A stretch of 64,000 bases of DNA from Buxus sempervirens (GCA_947561395.2 OX387182.1:43517949-43581948), one strand, 5' to 3'. Positions 1 to 11,677 are shown, numbered from the stretch's first letter. Translations and numbers: made by a program. The notes: generated by a model not told the origin, from the letters alone.

Positions 1-619
1 CCTACCATTTATGGACAAAAAGGAACAAAAACTATGACAATTCAATAGTTCCATTTCTTATAGAATTTTCAATTCCTTGGATAATGGCTTAGAAATATCA
101 AATTGAAGAAACCCTATTTCCTCCATTATTGGTCAGAGCTATTGGAATCAAATGGTGAGACAAATATAACTATTCCCATGTTACAATTGATGAGAGAAAA
201 TCTGAATCAAGACCCACGGTTCAAACAGCAAAACCATCTCAAACAGATGACTTTATTATGGACTTTAAAAAGGCCATTAAGGTAAAAAATCCAGCAATTA
301 TTTGATGAGGAAATAAAAAGAAAACTATTATCTTTATTTGAAGATAAAGAATCAGACTCTGGATCGAATTTAGTGGACATGCAAGACTATTTCCAATGTG
401 ACATAACACCTCCATAAGTCCCTTATTGAAGGCCCAATCCTAATAAGGCGGCTGTAAACATAAACCGAAGACCTAGACTTAATTATGCTGGTGTGGACAT
501 TAAATTGAAGACCTAAATCTAATAGACCAGTGTAAAATATAAAATTACATTAAATAAGTGACAACCTAATGGCTTAATTATCCAATGAAATAAAGATTTG
601 CAAACTTGGCTTAATTAGC

Positions 620-790
620 CAATGACATCATCAGTGACATCATTCATGACATCATCAACACTAATTCACTTATGGGACCTACTTACCACTAAAATATTCC
701 ATTCTCAGATTAAAGAAAAGTGGCAGATATCCTACGATGGACCCAAAATAATCTTCAATTATCCTTCATCCATCAGTCTATATAAGAGAA
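620..790 (+). promoter_or_regulatory. Caulimovirid-type promoter: TGACATCA repeats plus TATA box
   Basis: Three near-direct repeats of TGACATCA lie within about 35 nt at 620-655, followed at about 779-787 by TATATAAGAG and a purine-rich start region. TGACG/TGACATCA pairs bind bZIP (TGA) factors in the CaMV 35S promoter; the likeness here is in motif and layout only. Activity of this fossil promoter is unknown. Confidence 0.5.
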
Positions 791-1599
791 GGCTGAGTTT
801 GAAGATGAGGCATCCGGAAATCTTCTCAATTCAGATCTTCCTCAAAATAATCTAGGCTTTCTTTTCTTTGTATTTCTAATATCTTCTGAGTTGGAGCAAA
901 AGAGTAATTCTTTTGTTTGATTTTGAGTGTTGAGTGTTTGTATCTTCTTTACCTTTATTTGTGAAAGTCTGAGTGTTGAAGGTCATCAATATCAGTAAGT
1001 ACACTCAGGTGTTTTGTAAGTAAATTTCAGTTTTCTTTACCTTATGTAATTTCATAGTCTAAGGACACTAGACCTTTCTGGTAACCATTCCAGATTCGGC
1101 AACTGTAATCACCTACACGGCAACTACCGAGGAGTAGTTCTTCTGTCTGCAAAGGTACACAGCAGGAACTAAAGGCTACAAGGTCCTTTAGACTTTGTAT
1201 ACTGTTTATCATCTTCTTCTTTGACTAAGTACTGTTCATCTTCTTCCTTTTAATATACTATTGTTTACTATTCATGGTCGGCATTGCCGCTTGATATGTT
1301 TTTTTTGTTTGTTTTGTTTAATTGCTTAATGATTCTTAAATATAGATTAGTAAATCAATTAAAATATCTAAGAAGAGAATTGAAAAGAACTAGATTGCTA
1401 ATTCAACATTTAAAAATAGAAAGAAATTCTAATAGAAATTCAATTGAAAGAAGAGAACTTTATATCAAAATAAATTTTCAGAGAGAAAGGTTAATAACCT
1501 TAGACCATCAGAATTGCTTAAACAGAGATTGACCTTATCTAGGCATATTAATTACTTAAATTGAGTTGACCTTATCTAGGCATAACCTGGGATAGTATT

Positions 1600-1613
1600 T
1601 GGAATCAGAGCCA
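1600..1613 (+). other. tRNA-Met primer-binding-like site of the pararetrovirus fossil
   Basis: TGGAATCAGAGCCA differs at one base from the primer-binding consensus TGGTATCAGAGCCA used by caulimovirids and many plant LTR elements. Its place about 0.8 kb after the TATA box fits a pararetroviral leader. A solitary LTR is the alternative, but no LTR ends were found here. Confidence 0.5.
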
Positions 1614-1620
1614 CTTGGTT

Positions 1621-2690
1621 TAATTCTTTTTGCAGGTGGTAGTAGGTATAGTAGCATCAAAGTCGCGTAGCCTGTAGTCCAGTTCAAGCCATGGTAGGTG
1701 TAAGGACGTTTACCACTACATACTTGGAAAGTAAGTTTCCCATGTTCTTTCTCATGATGACCTTTTTTCTTTTCCTTTTTTTTTTATTTGAATTCCTCAT
1801 CTTAGCATAGTAGATAAGCAAAGATCCATCTACATACTTGCAAAGAAGACCGAAGTTAAGAAATTATTTAAGGGCATCGGAAGCAAGTAAAAAGAGAGAT
1901 AGTAGGAAAACTAGCAGGCAATGGAAAAGTACTACCGTGGAGTACTTGCAAAACGCACAAGAGAAGCCGAGGCTTTTAGAATGACACTGTTTAGAGAAGG
2001 TTAAAGGACATCAGTTTAAGCATACTAATAAATTGGCCAAACCATGATGAAATCATGATTTGTGATTGCATCATTACATTTAACTAAATCTTAAAACATA
2101 ACACATATACCAGTTACAACGATGCAGTACTTACATCCTGGGAACTCTGCATTTCTGTCACCTCCCATCATCCTAAGTTATAGATCTCAATTTCCCATCA
2201 TTTCCTCGCCATCTTGGGGTGACACTATAACTTTGCTCCATCAAGTTAGTGTACTTTTTCTTTAGGTCTCCTATTTGATTTCTCTCAACACCCACCCCCC
2301 AAAAAACACATAATCTCTCTCTTATTTCTCAACAGAATTCCCTCACTTTATCATTTATTCCTTCCTTAATTCTCATTCCATCAGACTTTTTTCTCAGTGA
2401 CACCCATCTTAGTGATCATTTTTGTGACCCCTCCTCTCACTTTCATCTTTGACTTACTTCTAAATATTTCTACTTTTCAGGTCCCAACTGGAAAAACCTT
2501 GAGTAAGACCAATGGTAAAAAATGGTCAACGTCAATTCAATCAAATAAGATGTTCACCAAATTGTCAATAATCTCAAAAATGCCGAAGGTTAGACCAATT
2601 ACAAGTCCATCCTCCAAATACTTATTTCAACAAGATCTGCACTGGGATGCTGTCATTTTCTGAAACTGAAAGAAAAATTTCAAAAGATAG
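1621..2690. other. AT-rich DNA, no gene recognised
   Basis: No ORF here has recognisable similarity. A short reading at 1921-2006 begins with ATG and looks mildly protein-like, but it has no partner exon. Could be further fossil sequence or intron of the SNARE gene. Confidence 0.3.
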
Positions 2691-2693
2691 TTA

Positions 2694-2746
2694 CTGTCAG
2701 AAATGAGAACCTTGTCTTAGCAAGACAAGGTTCTCATTTCTGACAG
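2694..2746. repeat. Perfect 25-bp inverted repeat with 3-nt loop
   Basis: Arms 2694-2718 and 2722-2746 are perfect reverse complements around AGC. The arm starts CTGTCAGAAATGAGAACC. The right arm plus its flank (2722-2756) is found again inverted at 4858-4892 with one mismatch. This is typical of the end of a foldback or snap-back MITE family. Confidence 0.75.
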
Positions 2747-3116
2747 GTATTCAAGACCAAATCAAGCAGGAAAATTGCTAAACTTGTGATTAGCTTTTTG
2801 GTGATCTTCTTTCTCATATATTATTCGACCAAGTAATCAGAAAGTGCATGGCACTCGATATGACTGCTGTTTGGAGGAAAAAGAAAATGTAAAGCCTCCC
2901 TTCTTTCTACAGAAGTAGTAGCCTCTATCCTGTATCATATTTAGAATTTGATGTGTCCAAGAGAGAGAAAATTCATGAATGCTGTGTCATTAGTTATCTT
3001 CAAAAGCTACATTCATCCATTTGGCTGATTGTTTTAAAGGGACCCCATTTGATGGTTCCTTTTTGGGACATTTGAATACTTCAAAATTGGGATTTTTGTG
3101 AGAAAATGACAAATGT

Positions 3117-3148
3117 TATATGGCTTAAATTGTTATTTAAGCCATATA
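3117..3148. repeat. Perfect 14-bp hairpin
   Basis: TATATGGCTTAAAT at 3117-3130 and its reverse complement at 3135-3148 flank TGTT. Too short and AT-rich to assign to a family. Confidence 0.5.
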
Positions 3149-3547
3149 GGCATCTCCATGAATTGCATGGTTTCTACTAACCTTTTAATCCCACAAATAA
3201 AATTGGTAGCTCAGGTCTGTGTTGAAGATTATTCAATTTTTTTTTTATTGATATGGCTTCCATTAAACCAAGCCAAATTGAAGTTAACACATTTTATTAC
3301 CAAAATAAAAACCAAACTGAATCATCCTGAAGTTATTATTAAATTTGGTTTTCAGGTAAACCGAATAATTTTTTTTTTGGTTTTCAGTTTAATAGTTTAA
3401 TTTATATTTTAGTTTGGTTCTTTTTCTGATTCAATTTATTGTATTTCAGTTTGATCTTGGTTTGACCAAAGTACCAACCGAAGCAATTGGATTACAACCC
3501 CATATTGGACCAACAAACCATAAGGTGGAAGGTTATTTTCACCAACA

Positions 3548-3632
3548 AACCTTGTCTTACAGAACACTCAGGTGTTCTGTAAGACAAGGTTCTCATTTAA
3601 TAATATCAATTTTATTACATGAGAACCTTGTG
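3548..3632. repeat. Overlapping inverted repeats of the same snap-back family
   Basis: Arms 3548-3567 and 3572-3591 form a perfect 20-bp stem around TCAG. The right arm continues into a second inverted repeat, AAGGTTCTCAT and its complement ATGAGAACCTT, ending near 3632. The word AACCTTGTCTTA is shared with the 25-bp palindrome at 2694. The sites probably belong to one foldback family in several states of decay. Confidence 0.65.
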
Positions 3633-3659
3633 TCTCCCCCCCAAAAAGGGCTTTGAGGC

Positions 3660-5380
3660 AAATGACCCTTTATTGTAGTCAGTCCTAGAAAGTCATAATT
3701 TACCAACTAACACCTTCAACAGTCATCTACTCTCTCAAATTATGTTACTTGAATGACTAATTTCCATGGACCCAATCCATCATCATCAGGTACACCAACA
3801 TATAAACAGGCAACTTCTGAAAAACCTTCTCCAATAGCACGTAGATTGGTACGAGCATGTTAAGCCTTTTCTTATCTTAATACTTTAGTTGTATTTACTC
3901 CTTTTATCTGTTTAAAATATGCTCGAAGTCAGGCAACTTGAATTCCCATGCTCCAAAATATACACAATATGGCACTAGGAAGTTTGGTAAGCACATGTGA
4001 CCAAAAAGTTCCCGCAAATAGCTTGAATTTTAAACAAAGAAAGAAAAAAGAAAAAATCTTGAAGATCAATAGAAGTCAGAAAAATCACAGATATAAAAAA
4101 TCATAATAAAAAATTCCAAATTTGTAGAAGGGCTTTTAAATTTAAAAATAAGAATAGAAATAAAATAAAGAATAAGAAACTTTCTTTGTGCATGCAACGA
4201 GCCTATAGGCATACATCACCATCCACCTCCTTAAACAAAAAGGGGTTCTGACTCTTTAACCGTAACTATTAAGTTTCTGATTACTGATTGCCAGTATTTT
4301 GAAAGTCATTTGAGGCTTATTCATCAAAGCTCAAGTTTGAGGCTGCATAATCAGGAGAAAATTCACTGTCAAACTAAAATGATATTGAAGAAGTCCAATA
4401 AATTTTGAAGTATTTTACTGGTAAAAAGGCATCATATATATCAAGGGAAGAAACAAAGTGGTGGATGCCTTGGCCAAAATAGGAGCTGATTTGTAAGGAA
4501 AAAAGTGGTTTGGATTGACTGGATACCCTAAAAAGTGATCTTGTAATTGACTACATGGAATGGACTTACTTCAGAAGGTAAGACATTTTTCTTTTACCAA
4601 GAAAATAAAAAAGTATAAAGCTTATGCCTAGGCTTTCCACTATGCTCATCTAAGGTTATACCATAATCCCATGTCTTCAGATAGTAGAATCCTAAATTTT
4701 AAATCTTGTGACTAGATTTTAACACCTAGATAAGGTGTTAAAATTAGTAGAACTAGATTCTACTAATTTTAGACTAGATAAGATTCTATTAACTTTTAAA
4801 ATAGACTAGATAAGATTCTACTAAATTTTAAAATTTAGTAGAATCCTAAAATTTTAAATCTTGAATACCTGTCAGAAATGAGAACATTGTCTTACATTTT
4901 CTTATTTCTACCTTAAGTTTCCATTTAATAAAATTGATATTACCAGGAGTTGCAAATTTTTTTGCAAACCTGCCTTTGAAGTATTTTAAGCTTATTTACT
5001 GCTTCTATGTCTATTTTTTGTATCACTAAAATTCACAAGATAATGAGAAGCAAAAAGAAATCAGAAACCTTATCTATATTTGCAACAATGGGAAAGAAAA
5101 TTTGCAGGGAACTAGAGGTTAGAAACTTAGAATAAATAGTTTAAATTTATCAGTAGAAGTAATGTGGCATTATAAGGTATAATTATCAGAAAGTGATCAT
5201 TATTGTACAGCTTCCATTATTCATCAATAATAATAACAATAATCAGAAAGTGATTGGGATGCTATATGCGCATCATAATGGCCATGACCGACCACATACA
5301 CCGCAATTAGATGTTTATAAGTAGTAAAAGAAAGTAGCGACTTGGGAAAACAACATTCATCCTTTTTGGATAAAACTTAC
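3660..5380. other. AT-rich noncoding DNA with inverted-repeat debris
   Basis: Contains the third copy of the snap-back end (4858-4892). Tandem and inverted ACTAGATAAGATTCTACTAA-like units lie at about 4686-4866. A short plus-strand reading at about 4435-4500 (VVDALAKIGADL) resembles the end of a retroelement RNase H. No gene found. It would be intron if the SNARE gene continues to the left. Confidence 0.35.
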
Positions 5381-6324
5381 TCTCTTTAAAAATTTGACTC
5401 TGTCTTGCAACCCATCAAGGGCTCTATCATTGTAACCCTCATCCATTTCATGCAAGGAGTACACTGAGGAGGCCCTAATCCTTCCATCCTCAATCCCATC
5501 AAAGAGAGCAGCTCTATCATGCCTGTGTTCTCTGCATAAAAAGACATATCCAATGAGACAATGATGTTTCTTTATCTAAAGAACTAGGGGCTGCACGCGG
5601 TACGCATAGAAAACGTGGGCCCACTTTGATAAACAGCCCAAGGTAGTTACAACAGTGGGGGATTGTTTTGTTTGGGAAGGGTAATGTTTGGAAAAAAAAA
5701 AGAGGGTCAGAATCATGAGGGAATATTCTCCCATCTTCTCTTTATAGATAGTATAGACATATATACACAAAAAACATCCAAAAAATTATGATTCCTGGAA
5801 AACAAGAAATTCTAGACCATCATGGATTAGCTAAGCCAACGGGACTAATACAGAGCTGTTACATTAATAATCCTAAAGACATGCATTCCAGAAAACTTCA
5901 AGCCAATTTAGCCTGCTCCAGTCAACAAGGATCTGATCATAAATAGAGATAAAAGGAAAAAAAAAATTAAGAGAAACAGAAAATGATTCAACTAGTTATG
6001 TAGCCAATAACAAGAAGGTGGTTTTTTTCGTCAAAGATAAACTAGAACAAAAAAAATACGTGTGTGTATATAGGGCATAGCCTTCTCAGTTTGATATTTA
6101 ATGAGATTCTTATTTTTCTGATTAAAGAAAACTTGAAATATCTCACAATTGATTTAATTGTAGGAAGCCTTTCTCTTGGATCTTTCAGCTATGATTTATC
6201 AATATGGAATAAGGTTACAAATAGCCATGATCATAATTTTAGAGGAGTTTTTCTTTTTCTTTTTCCTTATTATTATTATTTTTTGTTTTGGTGGTGGTGG
6301 TGTGGGTGGTGTTTTTTTTTTTGT

Positions 6325-6361
<37 letters not shown>

Positions 6362-7573
6362 GTTGTGTGTTGTGCCGCGCAATGCAAAGGATATTTCAAG
6401 GTGGCTAAATCAGCATCAGCAGAACAGACACTCAAGAATTATTATCTTTTGGCAATATTCTATGTCATGTGGTTGTAAGAAAGATGGAACAAACCAAACT
6501 GAGAGTCCTAATGATGACAGGTGAGGAGTCACATATTCAATGTAGTGAAACAAAATTGCAGGTAAGTATAAAAGGAATACGAAGAATTATTTCCTATGAT
6601 ATAAGGCCACATGGAATTACATGATTGCCTAATCAAATAATGACATTTAGAGGACCAAAAAGAAATTGAAGGAAAAAATGGAAAGAAACAAGGCACCAAA
6701 CATAGTTTATATCCACAGTAGTCTCAAAATTCAAGCTACAGCATGTTCTAAAACTTTCCCAATTTTATTGTTTTGAGTGTAGAAAATTAGAAGTATGGGA
6801 GACTCATCCTTATCTGATTGTGGTAGCTTCACATAAACTACTAAAATTTTCTTCTTTTGAAAATGTGCCTACGTTTTTATTATGATTCAATCATATCATC
6901 AAGATTATGAAGATAATATAACAAGGGAACCAATATAGGTTTGTCTCAATGATGGGCCCAATTTCGATTCAAATTTATTTACAAAATTTCATGTCATGAT
7001 TGCACAGTATTCAAATGTGATCAAGTATTGAAGCAAGATTCTGGATGTTAAACAGGAGGTTAGCTAAAATATTAAGTTTTCTGAAAGTGCCTCTCCCCAG
7101 AAACAATAAAGAAATAGGAAACTGATCCAGGGAACGTCTTGATGAAGTTTCTGGTTGATTTTAAAAGTTACTACAACAGATTAATTGTATTCGTGCGCAA
7201 AATGGGTGAAGATCAACAACCCAACCTCAACGAGTCGATGATTTGCACACCAAAGTTTACCGATCAATCAGATTGCATTCAGTTAAGAATGATGGAAGTC
7301 AGCAGGGATCAGGTTAAAATACCATAAGTAAAACAACTCATAATAAAGAACATCAACGGATCACGCAAGAAATTACGCACTTTACATAGATCTTCAAAAG
7401 AAGCCAATCTTTCCAAATCTAAAAACCAAAGGCAGAGCAATTATTCCTATAAATTTGTGCTGAAAAGATCATATCCTGTTGCCTGAATCGCCAGAAGATC
7501 ATGAATTTTCATGCCAAAAACTATCTGAATGAGTAACGGAAGAGAGAAAATCGGACCTTCTGGTGGAATGCAT
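5381..7573 (-). CDS. BET1-like SNARE protein, first two coding exons (3' part outside the window)
   Basis: Host gene split by a 2.0-kb intron. Exon 1 (7573 down to 7557, 17 nt) encodes MHSTR plus two bases of an Arg codon and ends at a GT donor. Exon 2 (5531 down to 5381, 151 nt) starts after TTTATGCAG and ends at GTAAGT. Together they read MHSTRR, then EHRHDRAALFDGIEDGRIRA, and on to LDGLQDRVKFLKR. This matches the N-terminus of plant BET1-type Qc-SNAREs (Arabidopsis BS14a/BET11 and BET12), whose RAALFDGIEEGGIRA and GLQDRV..LKR blocks are very similar. These proteins act in ER-Golgi vesicle fusion. The remaining SNARE helix and C-terminal membrane anchor were not found between 1 and 5380, so the other exons lie left of the window or are lost. 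Exon phases agree exactly, which argues for a real gene. The start was chosen as the only in-frame ATG next to a correctly phased donor. Confidence 0.8.
5532..7556 (-). other. Intron 1 of the BET1-like SNARE gene
   Basis: 2,025-nt intron with GT donor and CAG acceptor on the minus strand. It holds T-rich and AT-rich sequence and the long G run at 6325-6360. No ORF inside it is convincing. Confidence 0.7.
6325..6360. repeat. Run of 36 consecutive G
   Basis: Uninterrupted G36, preceded by T-rich DNA and TGG/TGTGG repeats (6290-6325). On the gene's sense strand this is C36 within an intron. Runs of this length are rare and unstable, so the exact number may also be affected by sequencing or assembly. 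Confidence 0.85.
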
Positions 7574-8406
7574 GGGTCGCGAGTGCTCGGATCTTGTGCG
7601 TGCTTTTCCCTCTTCGCGAAGTTACGAAATGCAGTTGTGGCTGATATTCATATACATCCTCGGTTGACTCGGAGATCTCGGCCGAGTTGAATCACCCATA
7701 ATTTATCTCACAAATCTTTGTTTTTCTTTTTTACCATTTTTCTGATAAATTACGCAAACCTCATTGAGATTTGACAATATTATCCATCTTCCCCTACATC
7801 CGAATTTTGACATTTGTTTACCACCCTTCCATCAAGTGACAGCTCGAAGGTTTCTTCCAAGGTCGCTTGTTGAATTTTCACCAATTACGATCCTCAAAAA
7901 TGTTTTAATCTTTCAAATGATTTGAAAGTAAGAGGGGATTAAACAGTTTTCCTTTTTTAAAAACAAAAAACTCAAAATTATGTTTGGTAAGCATCATTTT
8001 CAAATTGTTTATCTCCGAAATGATTGAAAAACAGGACCGTCTATAAAAACTAAAAATTCTAGTTATTAAAAAACGATGAATGGTTTCGATGGCAATTTTG
8101 TAATATTTTTTTTTCGGTTCTTCTCACTTCTCTATTCCTCGCTTTTATCCTCTTCTTCCTCCTCATTTTCAGTTCATAATATTCTTTGTGGGAGAGCTTT
8201 GCTTCGAAGGACGATCTCCTGGTATTCACTAGTTTCGGTGAATTCCGAAATGAAATCCTGGGGTTTAAAAAATCCAGTGTTTTTCATTTCACTGATTTTG
8301 GTGGGTTTTGCAAAATTCATACCATTTACATTAAATTCGAGCAATTGGTCGTTGGGCTTGACCATCTAACATATGCAAACGCTCTTATGCGCTGGCTAGT
8401 TTTGCC
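7574..8406. other. Probable upstream region of the SNARE gene; no further gene recognised
   Basis: 7574-7700 is GC-richer than its surroundings and lies directly before the SNARE ATG, so it is likely 5' UTR and promoter. ORFs at 8076-8440 on both strands show no family likeness and are cut by the hAT insertion. A divergent host gene start on the plus strand is possible but unsupported. Confidence 0.4.
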
Positions 8407-8414
8407 CCTCCAAC
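8407..8414. repeat. Left 8-bp target-site duplication of the hAT element
   Basis: CCTCCAAC directly before the terminal repeat. The right copy at 18496-18503 is CCTCCAAA (7/8). Eight-bp duplications are the hallmark of hAT transposition. Confidence 0.8.
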
Positions 8415-8911
8415 TAGGGGTGCTTAACGGGCTAGCCTAGCATGGCCCAGGCACGTTTGGGGCATGCTGGGCGAGCTGCATGTACCCAATGGGCTGTAGC
8501 ACGCTCAAACCGTTTGGCTAATACCCGGGCACGGCCTAGCATGCGGCACGCCCTGGGTTGGGCTAGGCACGGCGGGCCGCCGCCGGGTCAAACAGGCCAA
8601 GCCCTTTTTTTTAATTAAAAAATCATAAAAAATCAAGAAAAATAGGAAAAAAATTCTAAAATTTTACAAAATTGTCTTATACATAATGGGATAGATTTTG
8701 TTTAAAAAATATAAATAAATTAATTATTGCAAATACAAGTACAACTTTGCAAATAATACAATTTTGCAAATAATGCTGCATCACTATAGTCTGAGCACAT
8801 CCTAACTAAGTTGGCACCCACTCATCTATCTTTCATTTGCAGTTTAAAAGAAAAAAAAAGAGAAAGTAAAGTTCCTAAACTTTGATTACAAAAAATACAA
8901 TAAAACTAAAA

Positions 8912-10870
8912 CTAATCTGGATGACTAAATTCATCAAGATTCAAATCATCGAAGTCTCCAGCAAGTTGATTATCCGCATATTCCTGATCTCTCAGTTCCG
9001 CCCTTAACCAATCTGTAAGATAGACACATACTTGCACCATCTCAGGCGTTAATCTGCTCCTGTAGTCATTCACTGTTTGTCCACCTGCGCTAAAAGCTGA
9101 TTCTGATGCAACTGTGGACACTAGAACCGTTAGTAGATCACATGCCATGGTAGCAAGCACAGGATAACTAACCTGACTTTGCTTCCACCATGTCAAAATG
9201 TTGAAAGAACTATGCTCTTCCATAGTATGTAAAAGTATTGGGGGGCTTTCTAAATAAATCCTTAATTCAGATGATCTCTTACTACCAGATGCTAGTTGTT
9301 TTTCCCTTCTTCTCCCACTTAAAAAATTCCAAGGGGAATTATCTGGTAATGCTTCTTGGGTCTAAGTTTGACCTTGTCTGCTACAGCTAGTATCATATTC
9401 AGAAAAAACTCTTTCTAATAGGGTTCTTATTTTAGGTATATCTATTTGAAAAGAAGAATTCATATTCTCATTTATTCCATCTATTAAGTCTTCCACTCCT
9501 AATTTAATCCTAGGGTCCATTGTATTAGCTAAACAATATAAATTAAGCATATCTTGCCAATATTTTAAAATTTTAGCTTCCATTATAGGGCAAATATCTT
9601 TAGCAATGGGCATGTCTCTATATTGTTTAAAGAAAATACTTATTTGATATAAACAATTTAAAATACTAGAGGATGTTGGGTAATAAACCGTTGATAAATA
9701 TCTTGTTGCATCATAAAAACTTTTAAAAAATCTCTTAAAATTTATACTATTTGCCAATCAAGTTCTAGTAGTTTACTTTGAAGCACTTTTGTTTTATAAA
9801 ATAGTGTAAGTTCTTGTTTTAATTCTAATGCAGCTTCTAGCATTAAATATGTTGAGTTTCACCTATGTTCAACATCTAGGGTAATTTTTTTTAGGTTGTT
9901 TTCCTAAACTTGCACAATAATTTTTAAATTCTCTAACAATTGTGCTAGATTGTTTTAAATATCTTACTGCATCTCTAATATTTGTTAAATGATATTGGAC
10001 AATTTTTAAGCCATCTTGCACAACTAAATTTAGGATGTGACAAGCACACCTAACATGAAATAAACATCCATCTATATTTAAGTTTAAGTGTTGTTTTAAT
10101 ATATCTATTATAACATTATTAGCACTTGCATTATCAAGTGCTAGAGCCATTATTTTATTTTGTATTTTATATTTTCTTATATTTTATGCTATAGTATTTG
10201 CTATAGCTAGTCCAAAATGTCTAGAATCTAGTGATTGAAAAGTTAGTATTCTTTTTTTCCATACTCCAATTCTCATCTACATAATGTGCAGTTATAGCTA
10301 AATAACTTATTTGTTGTCCACTTGTCCAGATATTTGAGGTTAAAGCTACCTTAAAGTTATTGTTTGAAAAAGTTTCTATTAATCCAGTTTTAATTTTTTC
10401 GTATAATGTTATAACATCCTTTTTTAAAGTGTGGCATGAGAAGGATTTAAATCTTGGTGCTAGATATTTGATTATTAGATGGTTAAATCTTTTAGATTCT
10501 ATTAATCTAAAGGGTAATTTTTCTTGTATTACCCACTTTACTATTTCAAGCCTAGTTTCTTCTTGATTAAAAACAAAATTACAAAAATTAACACTATTGC
10601 TGGAAATTTGGGTTTGCTTAGGGTCTATTTGGCAAGTTTTGGAAAGCATCTCTGCAAATGCCATTGCAAGTGGCATGTACCACTTTTTCCTTTGCAACTA
10701 AAATTTTATTTTGTAGTGGTTGCAAACTGTCATCTCTCACTCCTTATAGTTTCAATCATAAAATTTAGCCAGACACCGGAGGTTCTACTCCTCTTGGTGC
10801 TCCTAGGTGGTAGGGAAGATGATCTCATCTCTTGGGAAGGCAACTCAGTTTCATGATCTTGGATGGGAGG
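8912..10870 (-). pseudogene. hAT transposase (RICESLEEPER-like), decayed
   Basis: Read 5' to 3' on the minus strand, the family's domains appear in the right order. A BED zinc finger remnant lies at about 10770-10640 (RTSGVWLNFMIE, then GTCHLQWHLQRC in another frame). Next come IWTSGQQISYLAITAHYVD (about 10320-10260), the catalytic-core stretch ALALDNASANN (about 10145), and the CACHILNLVVQDGL motif (about 10040). The dimerisation block ILTWWKQSQVSYPVLATMA followed by VSTVASESAFSAGG lies at 9200-9080. The C-terminus ends in HPD at 8912. The coding sequence is cut by stops and frameshifts between the stretches 10697-10221, 10150-9869, 9757-9362 and 9223-8912, and also within the BED finger. 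Not functional. Members of this family cut and paste DNA between 8-bp duplications, which are present here. Confidence 0.88.
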
Positions 10871-11439
10871 GTCATCATATGGGGATTAGGTCACATCATG
10901 CACTTAGTTGGGTCAGAATAGGGTCTAAGAAATTCCCTTTCATCAGTGTTAAAGAACATAGGATGCCTGGGGTCCATTATCAAATTTTGGAATTTTTTTT
11001 TAATAAATAATATAAATATAAAATTTTGGTGATACACTACCTATAGTAAAATGAGGAATAAGTATGTAAAAATGCACCAGGAAAATTCCCAGATAAGTGG
11101 AGGGGTCACAAACAATCCCGTTTAAAATCCACTTTCGTTAGATAATTATCTCGTCCTTTATGACAGAACTTTCCTAGAGATACACTTAGTTGCACAATAT
11201 TCACCCACTATGTAAAACCCCGACCCAGATTATATCTTAATTATTAAGATTAATTATCTAAAGTGTGATTATTAGACTAATTAAGTACTTGTGTTATGAA
11301 GATGAGGTAGATGTGGATTATTCTTGAGGATTTAGAGAAATCAATTGAACTTTATGAAAGTTATTAAGGTAAGTTTAATTAATGCTATTTCTCAATTCCA
11401 ATTGTCTAAGATACTCTCCAATTAGCCTAAATGAATTGG

Positions 11440-11677
11440 AAACCAAATTCTGAAAAATTAGACCTATGTGACCTAGAGTAATTCCCAAGTATACCCATGG
11501 TACCCCAAAATATACCCCAGGTACCCTCCCGAATAACACTAGAAGTACACCTATACATTACCCAAGGTACCCTCCCAAATACTACTAAAGTAAGGTACCA
11601 CCCAAGCATGCCTAGGGTATACCCATGCATTACCTAAAGTACACCCATGTATTACCCAAGGTGTCACCCAAGAATAC
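11440..11677. repeat. GGTACC minisatellite, left part
   Basis: Degenerate units of roughly 20-30 bp built on CCCAAGGTACCC. Continues at 13926 after the nested LTR. Confidence 0.7.

Larger units (their letters stand above)
1..1620 (+). mobile_element. Endogenous pararetrovirus (caulimovirid) fossil: end of coding part, promoter and leader
   Basis: Broken remnant of a plant pararetrovirus copy. Seen: three TGACATCA-type boxes at about 620-655, similar to the as-1 boxes of caulimovirid promoters, then a TATA box near 779-787 (TATATAAGAG). About 820 nt further on, at 1600-1613, there is a 13/14 match to the tRNA-Met primer-binding site TGGTATCAGAGCCA. Promoter, long leader and primer site in this order and spacing is the known layout of caulimovirid pregenomic RNA. 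Short peptides at 100-300 vaguely recall caulimovirid coding sequence, but this is weak. No intact ORF remains; it looks old and heavily decayed. Both outer limits are uncertain, and the genus (florendovirus, petuvirus or other) cannot be set by eye. If the SNARE gene at 5.4-7.6 kb continues leftwards, this fossil lies in one of its introns. Confidence 0.55.

Noticed and set aside
4435-4560. Separate LINE or Gypsy element at 4.4 kb
   Set aside because: Only a dozen RNase H-like residues; too little to call an element.
1-5380. Remaining exons of the BET1-like SNARE gene
   Set aside because: Looked for the SNARE helix and membrane anchor on the minus strand and found none.
6064-6524. Four overlapping ORFs rich in Gly, Val or Pro
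   Set aside because: They are translations of the G36 run and neighbouring T/G repeats.
8076-8440. Possible host gene start on the plus strand, and a 63-codon minus ORF
   Set aside because: No recognisable family, no partner exon after the hAT insertion at 18504, and T-rich composition.
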